From an uncultured Christensenellaceae bacterium (GTDB lineage Bacteria > Bacillota > Clostridia > Christensenellales > Borkfalkiaceae), in assembly GCA_910587825.1 (NCBI GenBank), contig CAJUNJ010000019.1, forward strand, positions 10,573-24,267: a stretch of DNA of 13,695 bases. Reading direction: 5' to 3'. The translations under genes and the position numbers were made by a program. Shown piece by piece: positions 6,650-13,121 of this stretch. Positions within the stretch are counted from its first letter, which is position 1. Each line of letters starts with the position of its first letter. The notes beneath the pieces were generated by a model. It had not been told where the DNA came from and did no database searches. It saw nothing but the letters and a program-made list of their open reading frames with translations.

Positions 6650-8323
6650 TCAGTTTTCCTCCAATTTTTCAAGCTGTGTGTCGTAAGTCATACCAGGTTT
6701 AATCATCGGCAGTACGTTTTCGTCGGGGGATATTTTGCAGTCTACAAGTACGGGACGGGAATTTTTCTCCGCTTCGTCGAAAGCCTGTTTAAGCTTGCTT
6801 TCGATATCGTCGTTTTCGCCGACGGTAATTCCCGCCGCACCCAGACTTTCGGCAAGTTTTACGTAATCTATCTTTCTTTTGCCCAAATCTGTCTGCGAGA
6901 ACCTGCGTGAGTAAAATATTTTCTGCCACTGCCTTACCATACCGAGAACCCTGTTGTCCATTAGCAGAATAACCATAGGTACGTTGTATGCCGCGGCGGT
7001 GCTTATCTCGTTCATATTCATTCCCAGACAGCCGTCGCCCGTAATGAGCACGCTTAACTTTCCCGTGCCCAACGCCGCGCCTATCGCCGCGCCCATTCCG
7101 TAACCCATTGTGCCGAGTCCGCCCGAGGAGCAGAAGCGGCGGGGAGAGTTTACGGCGTAATGCTGTGCCGCCCACATCTGGTGCTGACCTACGTCGGTTA
7201 CAAGCGGGCTGTCGGCAGGGGCTATTTTCGCCGCGGCGGAAATTATTTTATATGCGCGTTTGGAAGTATCCTTTTTAAGGGCGTTGCATTTTTTAAATCC
7301 GTCTGCTTCTTCAAGCCAGCTTTTACGCTCCGTCTTTCCGACAAGCGGTATAAGCGTTTTAAGCGTTTCGCCGACGTCCGCCAGAACGTGTACGTCCGAC
7401 GTAACGTTTTTGTCGAGTTCCGCGTTGTCTATATCGACGTGTATTACCCTTTTGCCCTCCGCAAATTTGTCACGGTTAAGCGCAACCCTGTCCGAAAAAC
7501 GCGTGCCGAGCGCAATTACCGTATCCGCCGCAAGCATAGTTTTAACGGCGGCAACAGTGCCGTGCATACCTATCATACCAAGGCAAAGCCTGTCGTTTTC
7601 GTCAATACAGCCTTTGCCCATAAGGGTGTAAGCTACGGGGCAGTCAAGTTTAACCGCAAGCTCGTGTACAAGAGACGACGCGTTCGAAGATATAACTCCG
7701 CCGCCCGCTATGATAATAGGTCTTTTGCTTTCCGTAATGGCGTTTACCGCACGGCTGAGTTTTCCGGACGGAACTTCATCGGCTTGCGCGGGCTTAGGCG
7801 ATTGCGGCGCGTATTCGCATTCCTCAATCTGTACGTTTTTCAAAATATCGATAAGCACGGGACCTTTGCGCCCGCTGTTTGCAATGCGGAAAGCCCTTCT
7901 GACCGTGTCGGCAAGCTCGGTTACGTCCTTTACTATAAAGTTGTGTTTTGTTACGGGAATTGTAATTCCGCAGATGTCTATCTCCTGAAAGGAATCTCTG
8001 CCCAAAAAGTTAATGCCTACGTTGCCCGTTACCGCGACCAAAGGAACAGAGTCCATATATGCGGTTGCAATCCCCGTTACAAGGTTTGTCGCCCCCGGAC
8101 CCGACGTTGCGAAGCATACGCCCGTTTTGCCCGTAACGCGCGCATAACCGTCCGCCGCGTGCGCCGCGCCCTGTTCGTGGGCGGTAAGCACGTGGTTAAT
8201 TTTTCCGTTTCTGTACAGTGCGTCGTAGATGTCCAACACGGTTCCGCCGGGGTAACCGAACACGGTGTCGACGCCCTGTTCCAAAAGACAGTTTATAAGT
8301 ATATCCGCGCCTTTAATTTTCAT
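6650..8323 (-). CDS. ilvB: Acetolactate synthase large (catalytic) subunit
   Basis: This 557-residue ThDP- and FAD-dependent enzyme condenses pyruvate with pyruvate or 2-oxobutyrate, the first common step of valine, leucine and isoleucine synthesis. Domains in order are the N-terminal pyrimidine-binding domain with catalytic Glu50 in AHEQGAAHAADGYAR, the central FAD/structural domain (about 185-330), and the C-terminal pyrophosphate-binding domain with GDGCLGMNMNE near residues 429-439 and the metal ligand Asn in LLMDNRVLGMVRQWQ about 26 residues later. The presence of IlvN and anabolic context argue for biosynthetic acetohydroxyacid synthase rather than a catabolic AlsS. It is the first gene of the operon, with GGAG six bases before the ATG and a near-consensus promoter just upstream. 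Confidence 0.97.
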   Translation of the reverse strand: MKIKGADILINCLLEQGVDTVFGYPGGTVLDIYDALYRNGKINHVLTAHEQGAAHAADGYARVTGKTGVCFATSGPGATNLVTGIATAYMDSVPLVAVTGNVGINFLGRDSFQEIDICGITIPVTKHNFIVKDVTELADTVRRAFRIANSGRKGPVLIDILKNVQIEECEYAPQSPKPAQADEVPSGKLSRAVNAITESKRPIIIAGGGVISSNASSLVHELAVKLDCPVAYTLMGKGCIDENDRLCLGMIGMHGTVAAVKTMLAADTVIALGTRFSDRVALNRDKFAEGKRVIHVDIDNAELDKNVTSDVHVLADVGETLKTLIPLVGKTERKSWLEEADGFKKCNALKKDTSKRAYKIISAAAKIAPADSPLVTDVGQHQMWAAQHYAVNSPRRFCSSGGLGTMGYGMGAAIGAALGTGKLSVLITGDGCLGMNMNEISTAAAYNVPMVILLMDNRVLGMVRQWQKIFYSRRFSQTDLGKRKIDYVKLAESLGAAGITVGENDDIESKLKQAFDEAEKNSRPVLVDCKISPDENVLPMIKPGMTYDTQLEKLEEN

Positions 8324-8355
8324 AATCGACTCCGTAAAATAATATTGTTCTTATA

Positions 8356-8384
8356 ATTGTAAATTAAATGAATAAAAAAGTCAA
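8356..8384 (-). promoter_or_regulatory. Promoter of the ilvB-ilvN-ilvD-leuC-leuD-leuB-PLPBP operon
   Basis: On the minus strand TTGACT (8379-8384) and TACAAT (8356-8361) are separated by 17 bases. Transcription should start near 8349, leaving a leader of about 26 bases before ilvB. That is too short for a T-box riboswitch or a leader-peptide attenuator, so control is expected from protein binding at the promoter. Confidence 0.8.
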
Positions 8385-8389
8385 CCGAA

Positions 8390-8425
8390 ATGTATCAAAA
8401 TGTATAAATATACATAATTATACAT
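8390..8425. promoter_or_regulatory. Four 10-bp-phased ATGTAT/ATACAT half-sites, candidate operator
   Basis: ATGTAT occurs at 8390 and 8400, and its reverse complement ATACAT at 8410 and 8420, so four half-sites sit at exact 10-bp steps around one dyad centre at 8407.5. The inner pair fits ATGT-N8-ACAT, the general shape reported for PadR-family operators. The block begins 5 bp upstream of the ilvB -35 (centre near -58 from its predicted start) and ends about 41 bp before the -35 of the divergent ABC gene. It could bind an activator of ilvB or a regulator shared by both genes. The regulator is not encoded in this window. Confidence 0.6.
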
Positions 8426-8466
8426 AATGCGTGCAAATTCCCGTTTTCGGCTTTTCTTTCAAACAT

Positions 8467-8495
8467 TTGACTTAAAGCCCTGTGCGGAGTATAAT
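8467..8495 (+). promoter_or_regulatory. Promoter of the fused ABC transporter gene
   Basis: TTGACT (8467-8472) and a perfect TATAAT (8490-8495) have the optimal 17-base spacer. Transcription should start near 8502, about 21 bases before the ATG at 8523. This excludes the upstream in-frame ATG at 8427, which would lie before the promoter. Confidence 0.85.
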
Positions 8496-8511
8496 GTAGG
8501 CAAAAAATTAC

Positions 8512-8515
8512 GGAG
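8512..8515 (+). promoter_or_regulatory. Ribosome binding site that fixes the ABC gene start
   Basis: GGAG lies seven bases before ATG 8523. The first residues after that ATG (MLEIKNVTKVYK) are the normal beginning of an ABC ATPase domain. Confidence 0.8.
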
Positions 8516-8522
8516 AAAAACA

Positions 8523-11500
8523 ATGCTTGAAATTAAAAACGTTACTAAGGTCTACAAGACCAAGGGCGGTGTGGAAACACGTGCGTTGGACGGCGTAAGC
8601 ATATCTTTCGGCGAAACGGGGCTTGTATTCCTTCTCGGTAAGTCGGGTTCCGGTAAATCAACCCTTTTAAACGTCTGCGGCGGTCTTGACGAACCTACTT
8701 CGGGCGAAGTTATCGTAAAGGGCAAAAGTTCGAAAGACTTTTCGGGCTCCGACTTCGACAGTTACCGCAACACTTTCGTCGGGTTTATATTTCAGGAATA
8801 TAACGTTTTGGACGAATTTAACGTAGAAGACAACATTGCGCTTGCGCTTGAATTGCAGGGTAAGCCAAAGGACAAGCAGAAAATAACCAAACTGTTACAG
8901 GAAGTGGAGCTGGGCGCATTTGCAAAGCGCAAACCCAACACTCTTTCGGGCGGGCAGAAACAGCGTATAGCAATCGCCCGCGCACTCGTTAAGGAACCGC
9001 AGATAATTATGGCGGACGAACCGACGGGCGCGCTTGACTCGGCTACGGGTAAACAGGTTTTCGACACCTTGAAAAAACTTTCGCAGTCAAAACTCGTAAT
9101 CGTCGTGTCGCACGACAGAGAGTTTGCCGAAATTTACGGCGACAGAATAGTAGAGCTTAAAGACGGCAAAATTATTTCTGACGTAACCAAGGCGCAGGTG
9201 GAGGCGCACGACGTTGACGAAAACGTAAAAATCACCGACGGCAATACGCTGACTATAAAGAGCGGAAGCAAAATTTCCAAGTCTAATTTAAAGGCGATAC
9301 AGGACTTTGTGTCCGCCTGCGACGGCGACGTGATAATAACCAAGGGCGAAAAGCAGATTTCGGCTTTCAGAAAAGCCAACCGTATGACCGAAGACGGCGC
9401 AACCGAAACCTTTAACGATACCGACCCCGAAAGCATAGAATTAAAGCAGTACACAAAGGAGGACAGCAGGTTTATACGCTCGCGCCTGCCTGCGCACAAA
9501 GCTATAAAGATAGGCGCTTCGGGTCTTAAATTAAAGCCCGTAAGGCTGATATTTACAATATTTCTTTCGTTTATCGCCTTTACTATGTTCGGACTGTTTT
9601 CCACGCTTATGGTATACGACGGGCACAGTGTAACGGTAAATTCGTTTGCAAACAGCGACTACGACTATCTCAATATCGAAAAAGAGTATGTCACAACCGT
9701 CACCCAGACCCACGGCAAAGACAGTTACTCATATGAAAACGCTACTCCCGTAAACTTTACGGAAAAGGAACTTGCAGACTTCCGTGCGGAGTTCGGCGCA
9801 AACGCCTTCGGATATTACGGCAACAGGTGGAGCGGCTTTGGCATAGACAACGTTACGGTAAAAAACAACAAAAGCGATTACTATTTAAAAGAAATTAACA
9901 AGTTTGCCTGCGTCCCCGCGACGCATAGTGCGCTTTCTTCGCTAAAAGGCAGTTATCCCGTAAACGCCGACGAAATTTGTATAAGTAGTTATCTTGCGGA
10001 AGTTATGCTTTCGGAAAATTCCGAATTCCGGTCGGTTAAAGTGTCTGAAAACAAAGATTTGACGGTAACAAACGAAACGCTTAATATTTCCACCGCAAAC
10101 GATTTGATAGGCAAAAGGGTTGCGCTGTCGCTGAACGGAAACAGAATTCCCTTTAAAATTACGGGCATATTCGAAAGCGGTGCCGTATCGGATGTTTACG
10201 ACGTGCTGAAAGACGGTTCCGCCGATTTAAAGGACCCGTTCCTTCCAGAACGTTACGACAGCTACCTCAAAGAAGGGCTGTTTAAACTTGCTTTTGTGTC
10301 GGATAAATTTTACGGTGAATATAAAAAGGTGTTCGACTCCAACGACGGCGGTATGTATATACAATATTTCGACAACTGTAAAGAGAGTCTGGCTTTCAAA
10401 TATAATTTTAAAAGGTTTGACGATTTTACGGGCGAATGGGTTCAGGAAGATTTCGAACAGACCATAAATCTCGGAAACGCGGTTAAGGCGTTCGGTACGG
10501 GCGATTATAAGCTGAAAACGCATTTCTTCGGCGATAAAAACAAAAACTCGCTTGCCGGCAACGAAATAGTGGTAGGCGTGGAAACGATATACGGCAATAA
10601 CTTTTTCGATGAATACGTTTTCGGTTACTTCAAAGCCAAAGTCGACGCAGGCGAATACGACGGCGACGAGAGGTTGGTTTTGCCGGAATTGATAATGGAA
10701 GGAGATTTAAAATATGACGAATGGGATGAATCTCATACGGGCTACTATGAAATAGAGGGTATGTTCGGCGATGTTTATTATTCCGAACGTTATAACGATT
10801 ATACTGAATACTCAAATGCCTACGAAAGAGTATGCAAAGCCGTAAAAGGCAGATTTATAAAGGACAATCTTGTAGGCGGTTTTAACTTAAACATTAAAAA
10901 ATACATCGACGGAGGGTATTACGAGTCGGGCTATTTAGACGAGAACGGAATGTACGTTGAAGGCAAATACGTCGAATTGACGCAAAAAGAGCGGGAAATC
11001 GCGCTTGCCGACGCGGCAGAGGTGCTTTCTGGCATACAGCCAATAGAAGTATCACTTTCGATAGACGAAGGGTTGAGAACGGAAAATTGTAAAATCGTCG
11101 GCTTCCACGAAATGGATACGGAATCCGATAATTCATACGAAAGCCGTGCCGGACTGTATCTTTCACAGCAGCTTATAGACAGCTATCTTACCTTTTACAA
11201 CGACGGCAGTTCTATAAAGTATGAAACCAACTACGTCAAAGAAGAAGGTACCGTGTACAACGGTCTTATGCTGGCTTACGACAAAAGCGCTTCGGCAATA
11301 GAAGAATTGCTTGATACGGTAGGTTCGGAAAACAGAAGGGCAAACGATGTGCAGTACAGGCTGAACTGCTCGCTGTACAATTCCATCTCAACGGCAAATG
11401 ATATTGCCTCCACACTTTCAATGGTCTTCCTCGGCGTGGGGCTTGTATTTGCTGTGTTTTCTGCGCTTTTAATGTTTAACTTTATCTCTATGTCTATTTC

Positions 11501-11819
11501 GAATAAACGCAAGGAAATAGGTATCTTACGCGCGGTCGGCGCAAGGGGTACGGACGTGTTTAAAATTTTCTTTGCGGAAGCGGGTATTATAGTAGGTATA
11601 TGTACCGTGCTTGCGCTTATTGGCGCGTTCTTCGGTTGCGGGCTTATCAACTCTATTTTAAAATCCGAAATGAATTTGCAGGTCACGCTGTTTGTATTCG
11701 GTATTGTATCCGTAGGTATGATGGTAGGTATCGCGCTTGTCGTCGCGTTTATTTCCACATTCCTGCCCGTGTTCTTTGCGGCACGCAAAAAACCCGTAGA
11801 CTCGATACGCGCGTTGTAA
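8523..11819 (+). CDS. Fused ABC transporter ATPase-permease (MacB/FtsX-like topology), large ectodomain
   Basis: The 1098-residue protein joins one ATPase and one permease in a chain. The ATPase (residues 1-220) is complete: Walker A GKSGSGKST (39-47), Q-loop Gln91, signature LSGGQ (141-145), Walker B ending Asp165-Glu166, and switch His197. A cytoplasmic linker (about 221-340) ends in a basic stretch. TM1 spans about 342-365. A predicted extracytoplasmic region of about 600 residues follows, including a tyrosine-rich patch (741-767). Three further TM segments (about 967-991, 1018-1045, 1055-1086) carry the FtsX-domain signature EIGILRAVGARGTDVF between TM2 and TM3. A chain with four TM segments works as a dimer in MacB, where ATP hydrolysis moves an outer domain rather than passing substrate through the membrane. 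MacB is about 650 residues, so this ectodomain is far larger. Substrate is unknown; peptide or antimicrobial handling and envelope functions are possible. It has its own promoter and terminator and no adjacent regulator. Confidence 0.93.
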   Translation: MLEIKNVTKVYKTKGGVETRALDGVSISFGETGLVFLLGKSGSGKSTLLNVCGGLDEPTSGEVIVKGKSSKDFSGSDFDSYRNTFVGFIFQEYNVLDEFNVEDNIALALELQGKPKDKQKITKLLQEVELGAFAKRKPNTLSGGQKQRIAIARALVKEPQIIMADEPTGALDSATGKQVFDTLKKLSQSKLVIVVSHDREFAEIYGDRIVELKDGKIISDVTKAQVEAHDVDENVKITDGNTLTIKSGSKISKSNLKAIQDFVSACDGDVIITKGEKQISAFRKANRMTEDGATETFNDTDPESIELKQYTKEDSRFIRSRLPAHKAIKIGASGLKLKPVRLIFTIFLSFIAFTMFGLFSTLMVYDGHSVTVNSFANSDYDYLNIEKEYVTTVTQTHGKDSYSYENATPVNFTEKELADFRAEFGANAFGYYGNRWSGFGIDNVTVKNNKSDYYLKEINKFACVPATHSALSSLKGSYPVNADEICISSYLAEVMLSENSEFRSVKVSENKDLTVTNETLNISTANDLIGKRVALSLNGNRIPFKITGIFESGAVSDVYDVLKDGSADLKDPFLPERYDSYLKEGLFKLAFVSDKFYGEYKKVFDSNDGGMYIQYFDNCKESLAFKYNFKRFDDFTGEWVQEDFEQTINLGNAVKAFGTGDYKLKTHFFGDKNKNSLAGNEIVVGVETIYGNNFFDEYVFGYFKAKVDAGEYDGDERLVLPELIMEGDLKYDEWDESHTGYYEIEGMFGDVYYSERYNDYTEYSNAYERVCKAVKGRFIKDNLVGGFNLNIKKYIDGGYYESGYLDENGMYVEGKYVELTQKEREIALADAAEVLSGIQPIEVSLSIDEGLRTENCKIVGFHEMDTESDNSYESRAGLYLSQQLIDSYLTFYNDGSSIKYETNYVKEEGTVYNGLMLAYDKSASAIEELLDTVGSENRRANDVQYRLNCSLYNSISTANDIASTLSMVFLGVGLVFAVFSALLMFNFISMSISNKRKEIGILRAVGARGTDVFKIFFAEAGIIVGICTVLALIGAFFGCGLINSILKSEMNLQVTLFVFGIVSVGMMVGIALVVAFISTFLPVFFAARKKPVDSIRAL

Positions 11820-11827
11820 TAAAATTC

Positions 11828-11861
11828 AAACGGTTTTCTCTTCGGGGGAACCGTTTTTTTT
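11828..11861 (+). terminator. Rho-independent terminator of the ABC transporter gene
   Basis: AAACGGTT (11828-11835) pairs with AACCGTTT (11849-11856), with a possible inner C(UUCG)G tetraloop helix, followed by a run of T to 11861. It starts 8 bases after the ABC stop codon and isolates that gene from the next unit. Confidence 0.88.
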
Positions 11862-11884
11862 AAACATTAATTTCAACTTTACGC

Positions 11885-11913
11885 TTGACAAATTCATATA
11901 TTGCTGTGATAAT
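11885..11913 (+). promoter_or_regulatory. Promoter of the MFS-galE unit, very close to the start codon
   Basis: A perfect TTGACA (11885-11890) and GATAAT (11908-11913) have a 17-base spacer, with a TG at 11905-11906 making an extended -10. Transcription should start near 11920, only about 5 bases before the ATG at 11925. Confidence 0.82.
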
Positions 11914-11924
11914 GTAAACGTAGG

Positions 11925-13121
11925 ATGTTTGCGCTTTTAATAGCTATAATTTATTTAAGTTTCATAAGTCTGGGGTTGCCGGATTCCCTTCTCGGTTCGG
12001 CTTGGCCCGTAATGCAGGGGCAACTCGGCGTTCCGCTTTCTTTTGCGGGCATAATTTCTATGGTTATATGTGCGGGCACTGTAATTTCAAGCCTTTTAAG
12101 CGACCGCCTGACGCGGACGTTCGGGACGGGCGTCGTAACCGCGGTAAGCGTTGGAATGACAGCGGGCGCGTTGTTCGCCTTTTCGTTCGGCAACCGCTTC
12201 TGGATGCTTGCGCTTGCGGCTGTGCCTTACGGTCTCGGCGCGGGAGGGGTGGACGCCGCCCTCAACAATTACGTTGCGCTTCATCTCAAAGCCCGCCATA
12301 TGAGCTGGCTGCACTGTATGTGGGGAGTCGGCGCTTCGGTAAGCCCGTACATTATGAGCTTTGCGCTTACGGACGGGCTTGGCTGGAACGGCGGTTACCG
12401 CATCGTCGCAATAATTCAAATAGTGCTGTCGGCGTGCATATTTTTAAGCCTTCCGCTGTGGAAGTCAGACAAGACAAAGACTGATAATGCGGACGGGCAA
12501 CCTTTGAGCGGAAAACAAAAGCCGGTCGGGTTCAGGGCTATATTCGGCACCAAGGGCGCGATAGCGTGTTTTATCTGCTTTTTCGCATACTGCTCTCTTG
12601 AACAGACGACTATGCTCTGGGCAAGCAGTTATATGATAAGCTACAATTCTATTACAGCCGAACGCGCCGCAATGTTTGCAAGCCTGTTTTTTATCGGCAT
12701 AATGTCAGGCAGGGCGGTAAACGGATTTTTGACGCTTAAATTTTCCGATAAAACGCTTATACGCGCAGGGCTTGCAATTATAGCGGCAGGCATAGTTTTT
12801 ATTATAATTCCGTCCGTGCAGGCGCTTACGATAGCGGGTTTTATAATCATAGGGCTGGGCTGCGCGCCCGTCTATCCCTGTATAATACATATGACGCCGT
12901 CGCTGTTCGGGGAAGACAAGTCGCAGGCGATGATAGGCGTGCAGATGGCAAGCGCGTACCTTGGTTCGTGCTTTGCCCCGCCGCTGTACGGGCTTATCGC
13001 AAACAACGTATGGCTTGACGCATTGCCGTACTATCTTATTTTCTTTCTCGCATTAATGGCGGTAATGCACGAAATCGTAGTTGTAAAAACAAAAAATAAT
13101 TTTTTAAGGAGCAATATATGA
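11925..13121 (+). CDS. Major facilitator superfamily (MFS) transporter, 12 TM
   Basis: The 398-residue integral membrane protein has about twelve hydrophobic segments in two halves joined by a charged cytoplasmic loop (about 180-206, rich in Lys and Asp). A motif-A-like loop SDRLTR (59-64) follows TM2, and GLGAGGVDAALNNYV (103-117) and SWLHCMWGVGAS (127-138) match a clade of sugar/unknown-substrate MFS proteins common in Clostridia. The substrate is not clear. The overlapping galE hints at a sugar, but weakly. An in-frame TAA at 11910-11912 excludes an upstream start, and the next start candidate (TTG 11976) would cut TM1, so ATG 11925 stands even though no normally spaced ribosome binding site precedes it (GTAGG directly abuts the ATG). 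It ends in an ATGA overlap with galE, suggesting one transcript. Confidence 0.92.
   Translation: MFALLIAIIYLSFISLGLPDSLLGSAWPVMQGQLGVPLSFAGIISMVICAGTVISSLLSDRLTRTFGTGVVTAVSVGMTAGALFAFSFGNRFWMLALAAVPYGLGAGGVDAALNNYVALHLKARHMSWLHCMWGVGASVSPYIMSFALTDGLGWNGGYRIVAIIQIVLSACIFLSLPLWKSDKTKTDNADGQPLSGKQKPVGFRAIFGTKGAIACFICFFAYCSLEQTTMLWASSYMISYNSITAERAAMFASLFFIGIMSGRAVNGFLTLKFSDKTLIRAGLAIIAAGIVFIIIPSVQALTIAGFIIIGLGCAPVYPCIIHMTPSLFGEDKSQAMIGVQMASAYLGSCFAPPLYGLIANNVWLDALPYYLIFFLALMAVMHEIVVVKTKNNFLRSNI
13106..13111 (+). promoter_or_regulatory. Ribosome binding site for galE inside the MFS 3' end
   Basis: AAGGAG sits six bases before the galE ATG at 13118. It is a strong site within the last codons of the MFS gene, so galE can be translated independently of reinitiation. 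Confidence 0.8.

Noticed and set aside
5285..6686. Long plus-strand open frames opposite ilvD and ilvN (240 and 260 codons)
   Set aside because: The minus-strand genes are unmistakable. These frames result from codon bias and lack motifs or ribosome binding sites.
8324..8349. T-box or leader-peptide attenuator before ilvB
   Set aside because: The predicted leader of about 26 bases is too short, and no specifier or antiterminator structure is visible.
7160..8356. 398-codon open frame on the plus strand opposite ilvB
   Set aside because: It is the antisense shadow of a clearly conserved gene. The translation is rich in Arg, Tyr, Val and Phe without any family motif, and there is no proper start context.
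8427..8522. N-terminal extension of the ABC gene from ATG 8427
   Set aside because: The promoter (8467-8495) lies downstream of that ATG, and the ribosome binding site and normal ABC N-terminus point to ATG 8523.
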